Positions 16,308 through 25,054 of a DNA stretch of 64,000 nt are shown piece after piece. Below the pieces are notes generated by a model that ran no database searches, was not told where the DNA came from, and was given only the letters and a program-made list of their open reading frames with translations. The stretch is from Cellulomonas avistercoris. Lineage in GTDB: Bacteria; Actinomycetota; Actinomycetes; Actinomycetales; Cellulomonadaceae. Positions within the stretch are counted from its first letter, which is position 1, and every line of letters begins with the position of its first letter. The stretch is from positions 62,001 to 126,000 of the forward strand of contig NZ_JACSQV010000004.1 in assembly GCF_014836445.1 (NCBI RefSeq), given 5' to 3'. Both the position numbers and the translations under genes were made by a program.

Positions 16308-16955
16308 ATGGCCGGCATCGACGCACTCGAGCAGGCAGGCCTGGTCGCACGCGAGCTGCACCGCGGGGACCGCGGGGGCGCCCCCACGAAGATCGCGGTC
16401 GCCCGACGCCTCTACCGCGCCGCCCCGGACGACGTGTGGGAGGCCCTCACCGACCCGCAGCGGCTGCCGCGCTGGTTCGCGCCCGTCACCGGTGACCTGC
16501 GCGAGGGCGGCCGCTACCAGGTCCAGGGCAACGCCGGCGGCGTCGTCGAGGAGTGCCGGCAGCCCGAGCGGTTCTCGCTCACCTGGGAGATGGGGGACCA
16601 GGTCAGCTGGGTCGAGATCCTGCTCGCCCCGGCCGATGGCGGTACCGAGCTGACCCTGCGGCACGAGATGCACGTCGACCCGCAGTTCTGGGAGCAGTTC
16701 GGCCCCGGGGCGGTCGGCGTCGGGTGGGACCTCGCGCTGTGGGGGCTCGCCGCGCACCTCGCGACGGGCGAGGCGATCGCGCAGGGGGTGGGCGAGGAGT
16801 GGCCGACGACGCCCGAGGGGCGGGCGTTCGTCGAGCGCGCCGCGTCCGGGTGGGCGCAGGCCGACGCCGCCGACGGACGCGAGACCACGTCGGCGCAGGC
16901 GGCGGGGCAGCGGACGTACGGCTTCTACACCGGCACGCCCGTGCCCGAGGGATGA
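16308..16955 (+). CDS. SRPBCC (AHSA1-like) domain protein
   Basis: A 215-residue START/Bet v1-fold protein. Typical elements are VARRLYRAAPDDVWEALTDP, LPRWFAPVTGDLREGGRY and a C-terminal amphipathic helix. These domains bind hydrophobic ligands, and in bacteria they are often encoded beside an ArsR regulator, as here (ATGA overlap with the next gene). The first ~25 residues (ALEQAGLVARELHRGDRGGA) are an extension not usual for the fold. GGAGG precedes the ATG. The ligand is unknown. Confidence 0.83.
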   Translation: MAGIDALEQAGLVARELHRGDRGGAPTKIAVARRLYRAAPDDVWEALTDPQRLPRWFAPVTGDLREGGRYQVQGNAGGVVEECRQPERFSLTWEMGDQVSWVEILLAPADGGTELTLRHEMHVDPQFWEQFGPGAVGVGWDLALWGLAAHLATGEAIAQGVGEEWPTTPEGRAFVERAASGWAQADAADGRETTSAQAAGQRTYGFYTGTPVPEG

Positions 16956-17356
16956 GCGCGGTCCGAGCGGGCGCCGCGCGGGTCGACGTCGTCCTCGCGG
17001 CGCTCGCCGAGCCGGTGCGGCGCCGGCTGCTGGAGCACCTCGGCGACGACGAGCGCGCGGCAGGCGAGCTGGTCGCCGCGGCGCACGACGAGTTCGGCAT
17101 CTCCCAGCCCGCGACGTCCCAGCACCTGCGCGTCCTGCGCGAGGCCGGTGTCGTCGCGGTGCGCGCCGACGGGCCGCGGCGGCTCTACCGGGTCGAGCCG
17201 CGGACGCTGAGCGTCGTCGAGGACTGGCTCGCCGCGTTCCTCGACCCGTTCGCGCAGCCGCTCGACGCGCTGGAGACCGAGCTGGCACGCGGCCGGCGGG
17301 AGATGCGGCGCCGGGACCCGTCCGCCGGGCAGGTGCCCGAGCAGTCGGCGTCGTGA
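16952..17356 (+). CDS. ArsR-family transcriptional regulator
   Basis: A 134-residue winged-helix repressor (LAALAEPVRRRLLEHLGDDE, ISQPATSQHLRVLREAGVV, PRRLYRVEPRTL). No cysteine metal site is visible, so it is the metal-independent type that accompanies SRPBCC proteins. Its start overlaps the SRPBCC stop by four bases. It probably represses its own operon via the palindrome at 16259-16274. Confidence 0.88.
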   Translation: MSAVRAGAARVDVVLAALAEPVRRRLLEHLGDDERAAGELVAAAHDEFGISQPATSQHLRVLREAGVVAVRADGPRRLYRVEPRTLSVVEDWLAAFLDPFAQPLDALETELARGRREMRRRDPSAGQVPEQSAS

Positions 17357-17363
17357 GCCCTCG

Positions 17364-17716
17364 TCAGGCCGGGCGCAGGCGCTGGCTGCGCAGCGTCGCC
17401 CCGGCCAGCAGCAGCCCCCACACGAGGAACCAGGGCTCCCACAGCGCGGCAGCCGCTCGCCCCACGGCTGCACCAGCGCGAGGGCCAGCACCCCGCCCAG
17501 GACCTTCAGCACGAGCGCGACCGCGTTCGCCCTGAGCAGCCCCGGGTCGCGCTCGCGTCCCAGCCGCTCGATCGACCCGCCGAGCGTGTCCAGGCCGAGC
17601 GTGCTGCCCGTCGCCCAGACCAGGCTCACCGCGGCGAACGCGAACGCGACCACGACGGCACCCCACGCCACCCAGGCCGGTGGCACCCGGGCCTGCGTCC
17701 CGCGTCGTCCGGGCAC
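17364..17716 (-). pseudogene. DUF3995-like membrane protein gene with frameshift
   Basis: From a GTG at 17716 the frame encodes a membrane protein (VPPAWVAWGAVVVAFAFAAV, WATGSTLGLDTLGGSIERL, ALVLKVLGGVLALALVQPWG). It loses sense after GERLP near 17455. The other frame then gives ALWEPWFLVWGLLLAGATL and RSQRLRPA with a stop at 17364, which looks like the natural C-terminal helix. A one- or two-base indel would join them. At about 117 residues the joined product is shorter than usual DUF3995 proteins, so a deletion is also possible. Confidence 0.6.
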
Positions 17717-17725
17717 CGCGTCACC

Positions 17726-18787
17726 TCACCCCGCCAGGGACTCCCGCAGCGCCCGCACCACGGGCCACGCGGCGGCGGACGTCGAGCCCGCGACCGTCCA
17801 CGTCAGCCCGGTCGCCGGCTCGTGCGTCGACCAGAACGACACGCCCGAGTCCTCGCCCTCCAGCGTGACGCTGCCGTTGTCGCGCAGCCACAGCCCCAGG
17901 CCGTACGTCTCCCCGTCGGCCGGGCCGCCGTCGCCGCCGGGGGCCCGGCGCATGCGCGCGACCAGGTCGTCCGGGACGATCCGCCCGCCCAGCAGCGCGC
18001 CCCAGAACCGCTCCATGTCGAGCGTCGTCGTGTACGCGCCGCCGTCGCCGCCGCCGACGACCGGCAGGTGGTGCACGTTGCTGCGCCACTGCCCGTCGAC
18101 GTGCACGTACCCGACCGCCGCGTCGCCCGGCAGCGCGTCGGAGCGCGGGTAGCCGGTCGACGACATGCCGGCCGGCTCCAGCACGCGCGTGCGCACGAGC
18201 TCGTGGAACGGCACGCCGGACGCCCGCTGCGCGAGGATCGACAGCACGACGAACCCGCCGTTGCAGTACGCGAAGTCGGTCCCGGGAGCGAAGACCTGCG
18301 GGCGGCCGTCGAGGATCGGCAGGTAGTCCTCGGGGTCGACCAGCGTGTGCACGGGCACGGGCAGCAGGTAGTCGCTGACGTCGGCGTCGTCGTCGAAGTA
18401 CTCGCCGATCCCCGAGCGGTGGCTCAGCAGCTGCTCGACCGTGACGTCGTCGGCGATGAGCGGCAGGTCGTCGCGCAGCAGCGAGCGGGCCGTCGTGGTC
18501 AGGTCCAGCCTGCCGTCGGCGACGAGCGCGAGCACCGCGAGCGCCGTGAAGCCCTTGCAGCCGCTCGCGGTCGCGAAGCGGTGCCGCGGCGTCATCGCGA
18601 TCCCGAGACGCCGGTCGGCCAGCCCCCACGCGGCGTCCAGCAGCACCTCGGGGGCCGATTCGCCGGGGAGGTCGTCGGGGACGCCCCGCACCACGCGGGC
18701 GACGAGGCCCACGTGCTCGTCGGCGTCGCGCGCGACCTCCGCGACCGCCTCGTCCGCGACCTGCAGGAGCACACCGTCGTCACCCAT
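17726..18787 (-). CDS. Serine hydrolase, beta-lactamase/class C (S12) family
   Basis: A 353-residue protein, apparently cytoplasmic (no signal peptide). The active-site SxxK is in ATASGCKGFTAL, the YxN motif is YCNGG, and HEPATG stands where the third box lies. It has the esterase/D-aminopeptidase-like layout of the family (LLSHRSGIGEY, EPAGMSSTGYPRSDA). The start at 18787 is the first good ATG. Real substrates of such proteins are usually esters or peptides, not beta-lactams. Confidence 0.85.
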   Translation of the reverse strand: MGDDGVLLQVADEAVAEVARDADEHVGLVARVVRGVPDDLPGESAPEVLLDAAWGLADRRLGIAMTPRHRFATASGCKGFTALAVLALVADGRLDLTTTARSLLRDDLPLIADDVTVEQLLSHRSGIGEYFDDDADVSDYLLPVPVHTLVDPEDYLPILDGRPQVFAPGTDFAYCNGGFVVLSILAQRASGVPFHELVRTRVLEPAGMSSTGYPRSDALPGDAAVGYVHVDGQWRSNVHHLPVVGGGDGGAYTTTLDMERFWGALLGGRIVPDDLVARMRRAPGGDGGPADGETYGLGLWLRDNGSVTLEGEDSGVSFWSTHEPATGLTWTVAGSTSAAAWPVVRALRESLAG

Positions 18788-18860
18788 GCCGGCGACAGTA
18801 CCGACCGTCGCCGGGGAGGGCCCAACGCAGAGGCGCCGGCGGCGCGTGCGACGATCTGGC

Positions 18861-19835
18861 GTGCCCGCGATCCTCGCCGTCCTGCTCGCGGCCGTGTGCT
18901 TCGGGACGACCGGGACCGCGCAGGCGCTCGGGCCGCCGGCCGACCCGGTCGCGCTCGGTGCGGCACGCATCGCGGTCGGAGGGATCGCGCTGGCGCTGGT
19001 CGCGGCGTTCGTCGCGCGCGCCCGCCCCGACGCGACGGGGACGGGATCGCACTCTCGCGCTGGGGGGTGGGGGCGCGGGGTTGCTGGATCGCACTCTCGC
19101 GCCGGGGGGTGGGGGCGTGCCCGGGCGTGGGGCGTGGGGCTGGGGGCGCTCGGGGTGCTCGCGTACCAGCCGGCGTTCTTCCTCGGGACGGCGCGCAACG
19201 GCGTCGCGGTCGGCACGGTCGTCGCGCTCGGCTCGGCACCGGTGCTGACGGGCCTGGCGACGTGGGCGCTGGGCCGTGGACGTCCCGCGCGGTCGTGGCT
19301 GGTCGCCACCGGGCTGGCGACCACGGGCGTCGTCGTCCTGGGCCTGGCACCGGGCGACCCGGGCGCGGCGACCAGTGGTGGGCTCGACGCCGTCGGGGTG
19401 CTCGCGTCGCTGGGCGCGGGCGCCGCGTACGCGCTGTACACGCTCGCCGGTGGCGCGCTCATCGACACCGGCTGGACGTCCACGACCAGCATGGGCGCGA
19501 TGTTCGGCGTCGCGGGCGTGCTCAGCCTGGGTGTGCTCGCGGTCGTCGGTACGGGCGGTCTGACGTCGCCCGCGGGGCTTGCGACCGTGCTGTGGCTGGG
19601 GCTCGTCACGACGACCGCGGCCTACGTGCTGTTCGGGTACGGGCTCGCGCGGCTCGGGGCGCCGACGGTCGCGACGCTGACCCTCGCGGAGCCGCTGACC
19701 GCGACGGTGCTCGGTCTGGCGGTGCTGGGCGAGCGGCTGTCCGGCGGTGCCGTGGCAGGGCTGCTCGTGCTGGCGGTCGGTCTGGTCGTCCTCGCGGTCG
19801 GCGCCCGGCCGCGCCCGCGCGCCGCCCGGGTCTGA
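18861..19835 (+). CDS. EamA/DMT-family transporter with in-frame repeat insertion
   Basis: A 324-residue ten-helix drug/metabolite transporter with two EamA halves (about 1-145 and 165-310; LTLAEPLTATVLGLAVLGE is the typical end). The GTG start gives VPAILAVLLAAVCFGTTGTA. Between helices 2 and 3 a tandem 14-residue repeat GSHSRAGGWGR(G/A)(V/R)A occurs twice. It is encoded by a near-perfect 32-base direct repeat and looks like an insertion in a loop. The substrate is unknown. Confidence 0.83.
   Translation: MPAILAVLLAAVCFGTTGTAQALGPPADPVALGAARIAVGGIALALVAAFVARARPDATGTGSHSRAGGWGRGVAGSHSRAGGWGRARAWGVGLGALGVLAYQPAFFLGTARNGVAVGTVVALGSAPVLTGLATWALGRGRPARSWLVATGLATTGVVVLGLAPGDPGAATSGGLDAVGVLASLGAGAAYALYTLAGGALIDTGWTSTTSMGAMFGVAGVLSLGVLAVVGTGGLTSPAGLATVLWLGLVTTTAAYVLFGYGLARLGAPTVATLTLAEPLTATVLGLAVLGERLSGGAVAGLLVLAVGLVVLAVGARPRPRAARV
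19044..19117 (+). repeat. Two direct copies of a CTCTCGCG element with G-rich tail inside the DMT gene
   Basis: GGATCGCACTCTCGCGC followed by a G-rich tail (GGGGGGTGGGGGCG) occurs at 19044-19075 and again at 19086-19117, with one mismatch and a 42-base period that keeps the frame. The core is related to the ATCGCTCTCTCGCG elements at 44.8, 51.7 and 59.1 kb. Confidence 0.75.
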
Positions 19836-19839
19836 CGAG

Positions 19840-19855
19840 CGGGCGGCTCCGCCCG
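19840..19855 (+). terminator. CGGGCGG-CT-CCGCCCG hairpin after the DMT gene
   Basis: A perfect seven-base stem with a two-base loop, five bases after the DMT stop and upstream of narK. It is a plausible terminator without a T-tract. Confidence 0.45.
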
Positions 19856-19909
19856 AATCCTCCGCCGATGTCGCACTCGTGACGGCGGTGCTACTTTCGG
19901 CGGAGCGGG

Positions 19910-21208
19910 ATGCAGACGATGCGGTCTGAGCGGGGGCGCCCAGTGATCCGACCTGACGACGCGCGTGCGCGCACGACATCGCGCGTGCCGCGCTCCGCGC
20001 CCGCAGCCACGCCGCCGGGCACCTCACCGACCGGCTCCACCCGCAACCTCGTGCTGGGGACGGTCGGCTTCTTCGTCAACTTCTGGGCGTGGGCGCTCAT
20101 CAGCCCGCTCGGCTCGGCGTACCGCGACCGGCTCGACCTGACGGGGTTCCAGCAGTCGGCGCTCGTCGCGGTGCCGGTCATCGTAGGGTCGCTCGGGCGC
20201 ATCCCGGTGGGGGCGCTCACGGACCGCGTCGGGGCGCGCGTCATGTTCCCCGTGGTCAGCATCCTGACGGTGCTGCCGGTGCTGTACGTCGGGTTCGTCG
20301 CCGAGAGCTTCGTGGCGATGATCGTCGGCGGGTTCTTCCTGGGGCTGGGCGGCACGGCGTTCGCGATCGGCGTCCCGCTGGTCAACGCCTGGTACCCGCC
20401 CGCGCGGCGCGGGACGGCGCTGGGGATCTTCGGCATCGGCATGGGCGGCACCGCGGTGTCGTCGTTCACGACCGTGCGGCTGTCGAACGCCGTGGGCCCC
20501 GAGGCGCCGTTCCTCATCGTCGCGGGCGTCCTGACGGTGTACGCGGTGGTCGCGGCGCTGCTGGTGCGCGACGCCCCCGGCCGTACCGCGGCGCGCGGCT
20601 CGTTCCTCGCGCGGACGTGGGCGACCGCGAAGCTGCCCGCCACGGGCCAGCTGTCGGTGCTGTACGCCCTCGGCTTCGGGGGGTTCGTCGCGTTCAGCGT
20701 GTACCTGCCGACGTACCTGGTCAACGCGTACGGCCTCGAGCAGGAGGACGCGGCGCTGCGCACGGCCGGGTTCGTGGTCCTCGCGGTCGCGATGCGGCCC
20801 GTGGGCGGTGCGCTGACCGACCGGTACGACGCGACCAGGGTGCTCGTCGTGTGCTTCCTGGGCGTCGCCGTGCTCGCGGCGGTCGCGGCGGTCGAGCTGC
20901 CGCTGGTCCCGGTCGCCACGATCGCCTTCCTGGGTCTCGCGGCGCTGCTCGGCGCGTCCTCGGGGGCCGTCTTCGGGCTGGTGGCGCTGCTGGCGCCCGC
21001 CGAGAAGGTCGGTGCCGTGACCGGGCTCGTCGGTGCCGCCGGCGGCCTGGGCGGGTTCGTGCCGCCGCTCGTCATGGGGGCGGTCTACGACAGGACCGGC
21101 GACTACACCATCGGCCTGGGGCTGCTGGCCGTCGTCGGGCTGCTCACCGCGTGGTTCACACGCGGCCCCGTCCGCCGCTCCGCACGTGCGGGGCGCGCCC
21201 CGGCCTGA
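19910..21208 (+). CDS. narK: Nitrate/nitrite transporter, MFS NarK family
   Basis: A 432-residue, twelve-helix NNP-family transporter that brings nitrate in or exchanges it for nitrite. Family segments include GFFVNFWAWALISPLGS, GSLGRIPVGALTDRVGARVM, the nitrate signature GIFGIGMGGTAVSSF and GLVGAAGGLGGFVPPLVMG. About 45 N-terminal residues are polar. It lies 50 bases before narG on the same strand, so it probably supplies substrate to the reductase. GGAGCGGG precedes the ATG. Confidence 0.92.
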   Translation: MQTMRSERGRPVIRPDDARARTTSRVPRSAPAATPPGTSPTGSTRNLVLGTVGFFVNFWAWALISPLGSAYRDRLDLTGFQQSALVAVPVIVGSLGRIPVGALTDRVGARVMFPVVSILTVLPVLYVGFVAESFVAMIVGGFFLGLGGTAFAIGVPLVNAWYPPARRGTALGIFGIGMGGTAVSSFTTVRLSNAVGPEAPFLIVAGVLTVYAVVAALLVRDAPGRTAARGSFLARTWATAKLPATGQLSVLYALGFGGFVAFSVYLPTYLVNAYGLEQEDAALRTAGFVVLAVAMRPVGGALTDRYDATRVLVVCFLGVAVLAAVAAVELPLVPVATIAFLGLAALLGASSGAVFGLVALLAPAEKVGAVTGLVGAAGGLGGFVPPLVMGAVYDRTGDYTIGLGLLAVVGLLTAWFTRGPVRRSARAGRAPA

Positions 21209-21258
21209 CCTGCACCAGCACGTCCGCAGGACCCGACCACCCGGAAGGACCTCGCACC

Positions 21259-24200
21259 GTGACCCTGCAGAACGACCCGCCCCGGCTCGACGGCGACGTG
21301 ACGGAGGCCCTGCTGCGGACGCGCCGGTTCCTCCACCGGACCGAGGTCTCGGCCGACCTGCGGACGCTCCACGAGATCGGCGGTCGCGACGCGGACACGT
21401 TCTACCGGGACCGGTGGAGCCACGACAAGGTCGTGCGCTCGACGCACGGCGTCAACTGCACGGGCTCGTGCTCGTGGAAGGTGTACGTGAAGGACGGCAT
21501 CATCACGTGGGAGTCGCAGCAGACCGACTACCCGACGGTCGGCCCCGACTCCCCGGAGTACGAGCCGCGGGGGTGCCCGCGCGGCGCCGCGTTCAGCTGG
21601 TACACGTACTCGCCCACGCGCGTGCGCTACCCGTACGTGCGCGGCGTGCTGCTCGAGATGTACCGCGAGGCGCGGGCGCGCCTGGGTGACCCGGTGCTCG
21701 CGTGGGCGGACGTCGTCGGCGACCCCGTGCGGGCGCAGCGCTACAAGCGGGCCCGCGGCAAGGGCGGCCTGGTGCGCGCGACGTGGGACGAGGCGATCGA
21801 GATGGTCGCCGCCGCCCAGGTGCACACGATCAAGGCGTACGGGCCGGACCGCGTCGCCGGGTTCTCGCCGATCCCCGCGATGTCGATGGTGTCGCACGGC
21901 GCGGGCGCCCGGTACCACTCGCTCATCGGCGCCCCGATGCTGTCGTTCTACGACTGGTACGCGGACCTGCCGGTGGCCTCGCCGCAGGTCTTCGGGGACC
22001 AGACGGACGTCCCGGAGTCGGGTGACTGGTGGGACGCGGGCTACCTCATCATGTGGGGCTCGAACCTGCCGGTGACCCGCACGCCCGACGCGCACTGGAT
22101 GGCCGAGGCGCGCTACCGCGGCCAGAAGGTGGTCGCGGTCAGCCCCGACTACGCGGACAACGTGAAGTTCGCGGACGAGTGGCTGGCGGTCGCGCCCGGC
22201 ACCGACGGGGCGCTGGCGATGGCGATGGGCCACGTGACGCTCCGGGAGTTCTTCGTCGACCGGCAGGTCCCGTACTTCACGCACTACGTGCAGCGGTTCA
22301 CGGACCTGCCGTTCCTCGTGCGCGTCGAGGAGCGCGACGGCCGGTACGTGCCGGGCAAGTTCCTCACCGCGGAGGACCTGCCGGGTGCCGAGGCGCGCAC
22401 CGAGAACGCCGCGTTCAAGACCGTCCTGCTCGACGCGCGCACGGGCCTGCCCGTCGTGCCCGGCGGGTCGCTCGGCCACCGGTTCGGCGACGAGGGCGTC
22501 GGGCGGTGGAACCTCGACGTGGGCGACGTGGAGCCGCAGCTCAGCGCGGGCGGGCCGGTGATCGGCGAGGCCGGGCGCGGCGAGTCGGTGGTCGTCGAGC
22601 TGCCCCGCTTCGACGCGCTCGACGGCGCGGCGGCGGTCTCGCGGCGCGGCGTGCCCGTGCGGCGCGTGGGCGAGCACCTGGTGACGACGGTGCTCGACCT
22701 GCTGCTCGCGCAGTACGGCGTGGGCCGCGACGGGCTGCCGGGCCAGTGGCCCACGGGGTACGACGACGCGTCGCAGCCGGGGACGCCGGCGTGGCAGGAG
22801 CAGTTCACGGGTGTGCCGGCGGCCAAGGCCGAGCGGATCGGCCGCGAGTTCGCCGCCAACGCGGAGGAGTCCCGCGGGCGGTCCATGATCATCATGGGCG
22901 CGGGCACCAACCACTGGTTCCACTCCGACACCATCTACCGCACGTTCCTCACGCTGACGACGCTCACGGGCTGCCAGGGCGTCAACGGGGGCGGCTGGGC
23001 GCACTACGTCGGCCAGGAGAAGGTGCGCCCGTCGACCGGTCAGCAGATGTACTCGACCGCGAACGACTGGGCGCGCCCGCCGCGCACGATGATCCAGACC
23101 GCGTACTGGTACCTGCACACCGACCAGTTCCGGTACGACCCGTTCAGCGCCGACACGCTCACGGCGGCCACGCCGGGCACGGGCGGCGCGTTCACGGGCC
23201 TGACCACGGCCGACGTCATCGCCAAGTCCGCGCGCATGGGCTGGATGCCGTCCTACCCGACCTTCGACCGCAACCCCCTGGAGCTCGCGGACGACGCCGC
23301 GGCGGCGGGGGTCCCCGTGGGCGAGTACGTGCCGCGCGAGCTGATCGAGGGCCGCCTGCGGTTCGCCGCCGAGGACCCCGACGCGCCGGAGAACTTCCCG
23401 CGCGTGCTGACCGTCTGGCGGGCCAACCTGCTCGGCTCGTCCGGCAAGGGCGACGAGTACTTCCTGCACCACCTGCTCGGGACGGACTCGAACCTGCTCG
23501 CGACGCAGGCCCCCCCCGACGCCCGCCCGCGCGACGTCGTCTGGCACGACGAGGCACCCACCGGCAAGCTCGACCTGCTGCTCTCGCTCGACTTCCGCAT
23601 GACGAGCACCACCGTCTACTCCGACGTCGTGCTGCCCGCGGCGACCTGGTACGAGAAGCACGACCTCAACACCACGGACATGCACCCGTTCGTGAACTCC
23701 TTCAGCCCGGCGATCGCACCGCCGTGGCAGACGCGCACGGACTTCGAGATCTTCCACACCCTGGCCCGCGAGTTCTCGCGGCAGTCGGTGACGCACCTGG
23801 GGGTCCGGCAGGACGTCGTCGCGGTGCCGCTGACGCACGACACGCCCGACGCCATGGCCAACCCGCACGGGCGCGTGCAGGACTGGAAGGCGGGGGAGTG
23901 CGACCCGGTGCCGGGGCGCACGATGCCGAAGCTCGTCGTCGTCGAGCGGGACTACCCGGCCGTCGCGGCCAAGCTCGCGACCCTCGGGCCGATCCCCGAC
24001 ACCGCGGGCCTGACGACCAAGGGCGTGACCTTCGACGTCGGCGAGGAGGTCGAGTACCTGCGCCGCAAGAACGGCGTCGCACGCATCCCCGCCGGCGCAC
24101 CGGGCGCGGTCGCGGACGGCCGGCCGCTGCTGTCGCGCGACGTGCACGCGTGCGAGGCGATCCTCGCGCTGTCCGGGACGACGAACGGGCGGCTCGCGGT

Positions 24201-24999
24201 GCAGGGCTTCCACACGCTCGAGAAGCGCACGGGCACGCGGATGGCGGACCTTGCGGCCGAGCACGAGGGCAAGCAGGTCACGTTCGCGGACACGCAGGCC
24301 GCGCCGACGACCGTCATCACGTCGCCCGAGTGGTCCGGCACCGAGCACGGCGGGCGGCGGTACTCCCCGTTCACGGTCAACGTCGAGCGCCTCAAGCCGT
24401 GGCACACCCTGACGGGCCGCCAGCAGTTCTACCTCGACCACGACTGGATGACGGAGCTGGGGGAGGGGCTGCCGGTGTTCCGGCCGCCGCTGAACATGCA
24501 GGCCCTGTTCGGCGAGAACGCCGTGGGGGACGTCGGGGCGCTCGGGGTGACCGTCCGCTACCTGACGCCGCACAACAAGTGGTCCATCCACTCCGAGTAC
24601 CAGGACAACCTGTTCATGCTGTCGCTCTCGCGCGGGGGCCCCGCCATCTGGATGAGCGACCGCGACGCGGCCAAGGTCGGCATCCGCGACAACGACTGGG
24701 TCGAGGCCGTCAACCGCAACGGCGTGGTGGTCGCCCGCGCGATCGTCTCGCACCGCATGCCGGAGGGGACGGTGTACATGTACCACGCGCAGGACCGGCT
24801 CATCGACGTGCCGCGCAGCGAGCGGACCGGGCGCCGGGGCGGCATCCACAACTCGCTGACCAGGCTGCTCATCAAGCCCAGCCACCTCATCGGCGGTTAC
24901 GCGCAGCTCGCGTACGCCTTCAACTACCTGGGCCCCACGGGCAACCAGCGCGACGAGGTGACGGTCGTGCGCCGTCGCTCGCAGGAGGTGGAGTACTGA
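21259..24999 (+). CDS. narG: Respiratory nitrate reductase alpha subunit NarG
   Basis: 1246 residues, normal for NarG, the Mo-bisMGD catalytic subunit reducing nitrate to nitrite at the cytoplasmic face. The N-terminal FS0 cluster ligands are in HGVNCTGSCSWKVYVKDG and EPRGCPRGAAFSWY. The molybdopterin segments include YLIMWGSNLPVTRTPDAH and DFRMTSTTVYSDVVLPAATW. The GTG start follows GGAAGGACC. It is the first structural gene of narGHJI, immediately after narK. Confidence 0.96.
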   Translation: MTLQNDPPRLDGDVTEALLRTRRFLHRTEVSADLRTLHEIGGRDADTFYRDRWSHDKVVRSTHGVNCTGSCSWKVYVKDGIITWESQQTDYPTVGPDSPEYEPRGCPRGAAFSWYTYSPTRVRYPYVRGVLLEMYREARARLGDPVLAWADVVGDPVRAQRYKRARGKGGLVRATWDEAIEMVAAAQVHTIKAYGPDRVAGFSPIPAMSMVSHGAGARYHSLIGAPMLSFYDWYADLPVASPQVFGDQTDVPESGDWWDAGYLIMWGSNLPVTRTPDAHWMAEARYRGQKVVAVSPDYADNVKFADEWLAVAPGTDGALAMAMGHVTLREFFVDRQVPYFTHYVQRFTDLPFLVRVEERDGRYVPGKFLTAEDLPGAEARTENAAFKTVLLDARTGLPVVPGGSLGHRFGDEGVGRWNLDVGDVEPQLSAGGPVIGEAGRGESVVVELPRFDALDGAAAVSRRGVPVRRVGEHLVTTVLDLLLAQYGVGRDGLPGQWPTGYDDASQPGTPAWQEQFTGVPAAKAERIGREFAANAEESRGRSMIIMGAGTNHWFHSDTIYRTFLTLTTLTGCQGVNGGGWAHYVGQEKVRPSTGQQMYSTANDWARPPRTMIQTAYWYLHTDQFRYDPFSADTLTAATPGTGGAFTGLTTADVIAKSARMGWMPSYPTFDRNPLELADDAAAAGVPVGEYVPRELIEGRLRFAAEDPDAPENFPRVLTVWRANLLGSSGKGDEYFLHHLLGTDSNLLATQAPPDARPRDVVWHDEAPTGKLDLLLSLDFRMTSTTVYSDVVLPAATWYEKHDLNTTDMHPFVNSFSPAIAPPWQTRTDFEIFHTLAREFSRQSVTHLGVRQDVVAVPLTHDTPDAMANPHGRVQDWKAGECDPVPGRTMPKLVVVERDYPAVAAKLATLGPIPDTAGLTTKGVTFDVGEEVEYLRRKNGVARIPAGAPGAVADGRPLLSRDVHACEAILALSGTTNGRLAVQGFHTLEKRTGTRMADLAAEHEGKQVTFADTQAAPTTVITSPEWSGTEHGGRRYSPFTVNVERLKPWHTLTGRQQFYLDHDWMTELGEGLPVFRPPLNMQALFGENAVGDVGALGVTVRYLTPHNKWSIHSEYQDNLFMLSLSRGGPAIWMSDRDAAKVGIRDNDWVEAVNRNGVVVARAIVSHRMPEGTVYMYHAQDRLIDVPRSERTGRRGGIHNSLTRLLIKPSHLIGGYAQLAYAFNYLGPTGNQRDEVTVVRRRSQEVEY

Positions 25000-25054
25000 T
25001 GCGGGGACGACGGCGTACGCAGCGGGGCACGAGCGCAGTGCGGAGGGTGACCCC

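Noticed and set aside
17726..18787. Beta-lactam resistance gene
   Set aside because: It has the S12 family motifs but no signal peptide, and esterase-like features; resistance cannot be claimed.
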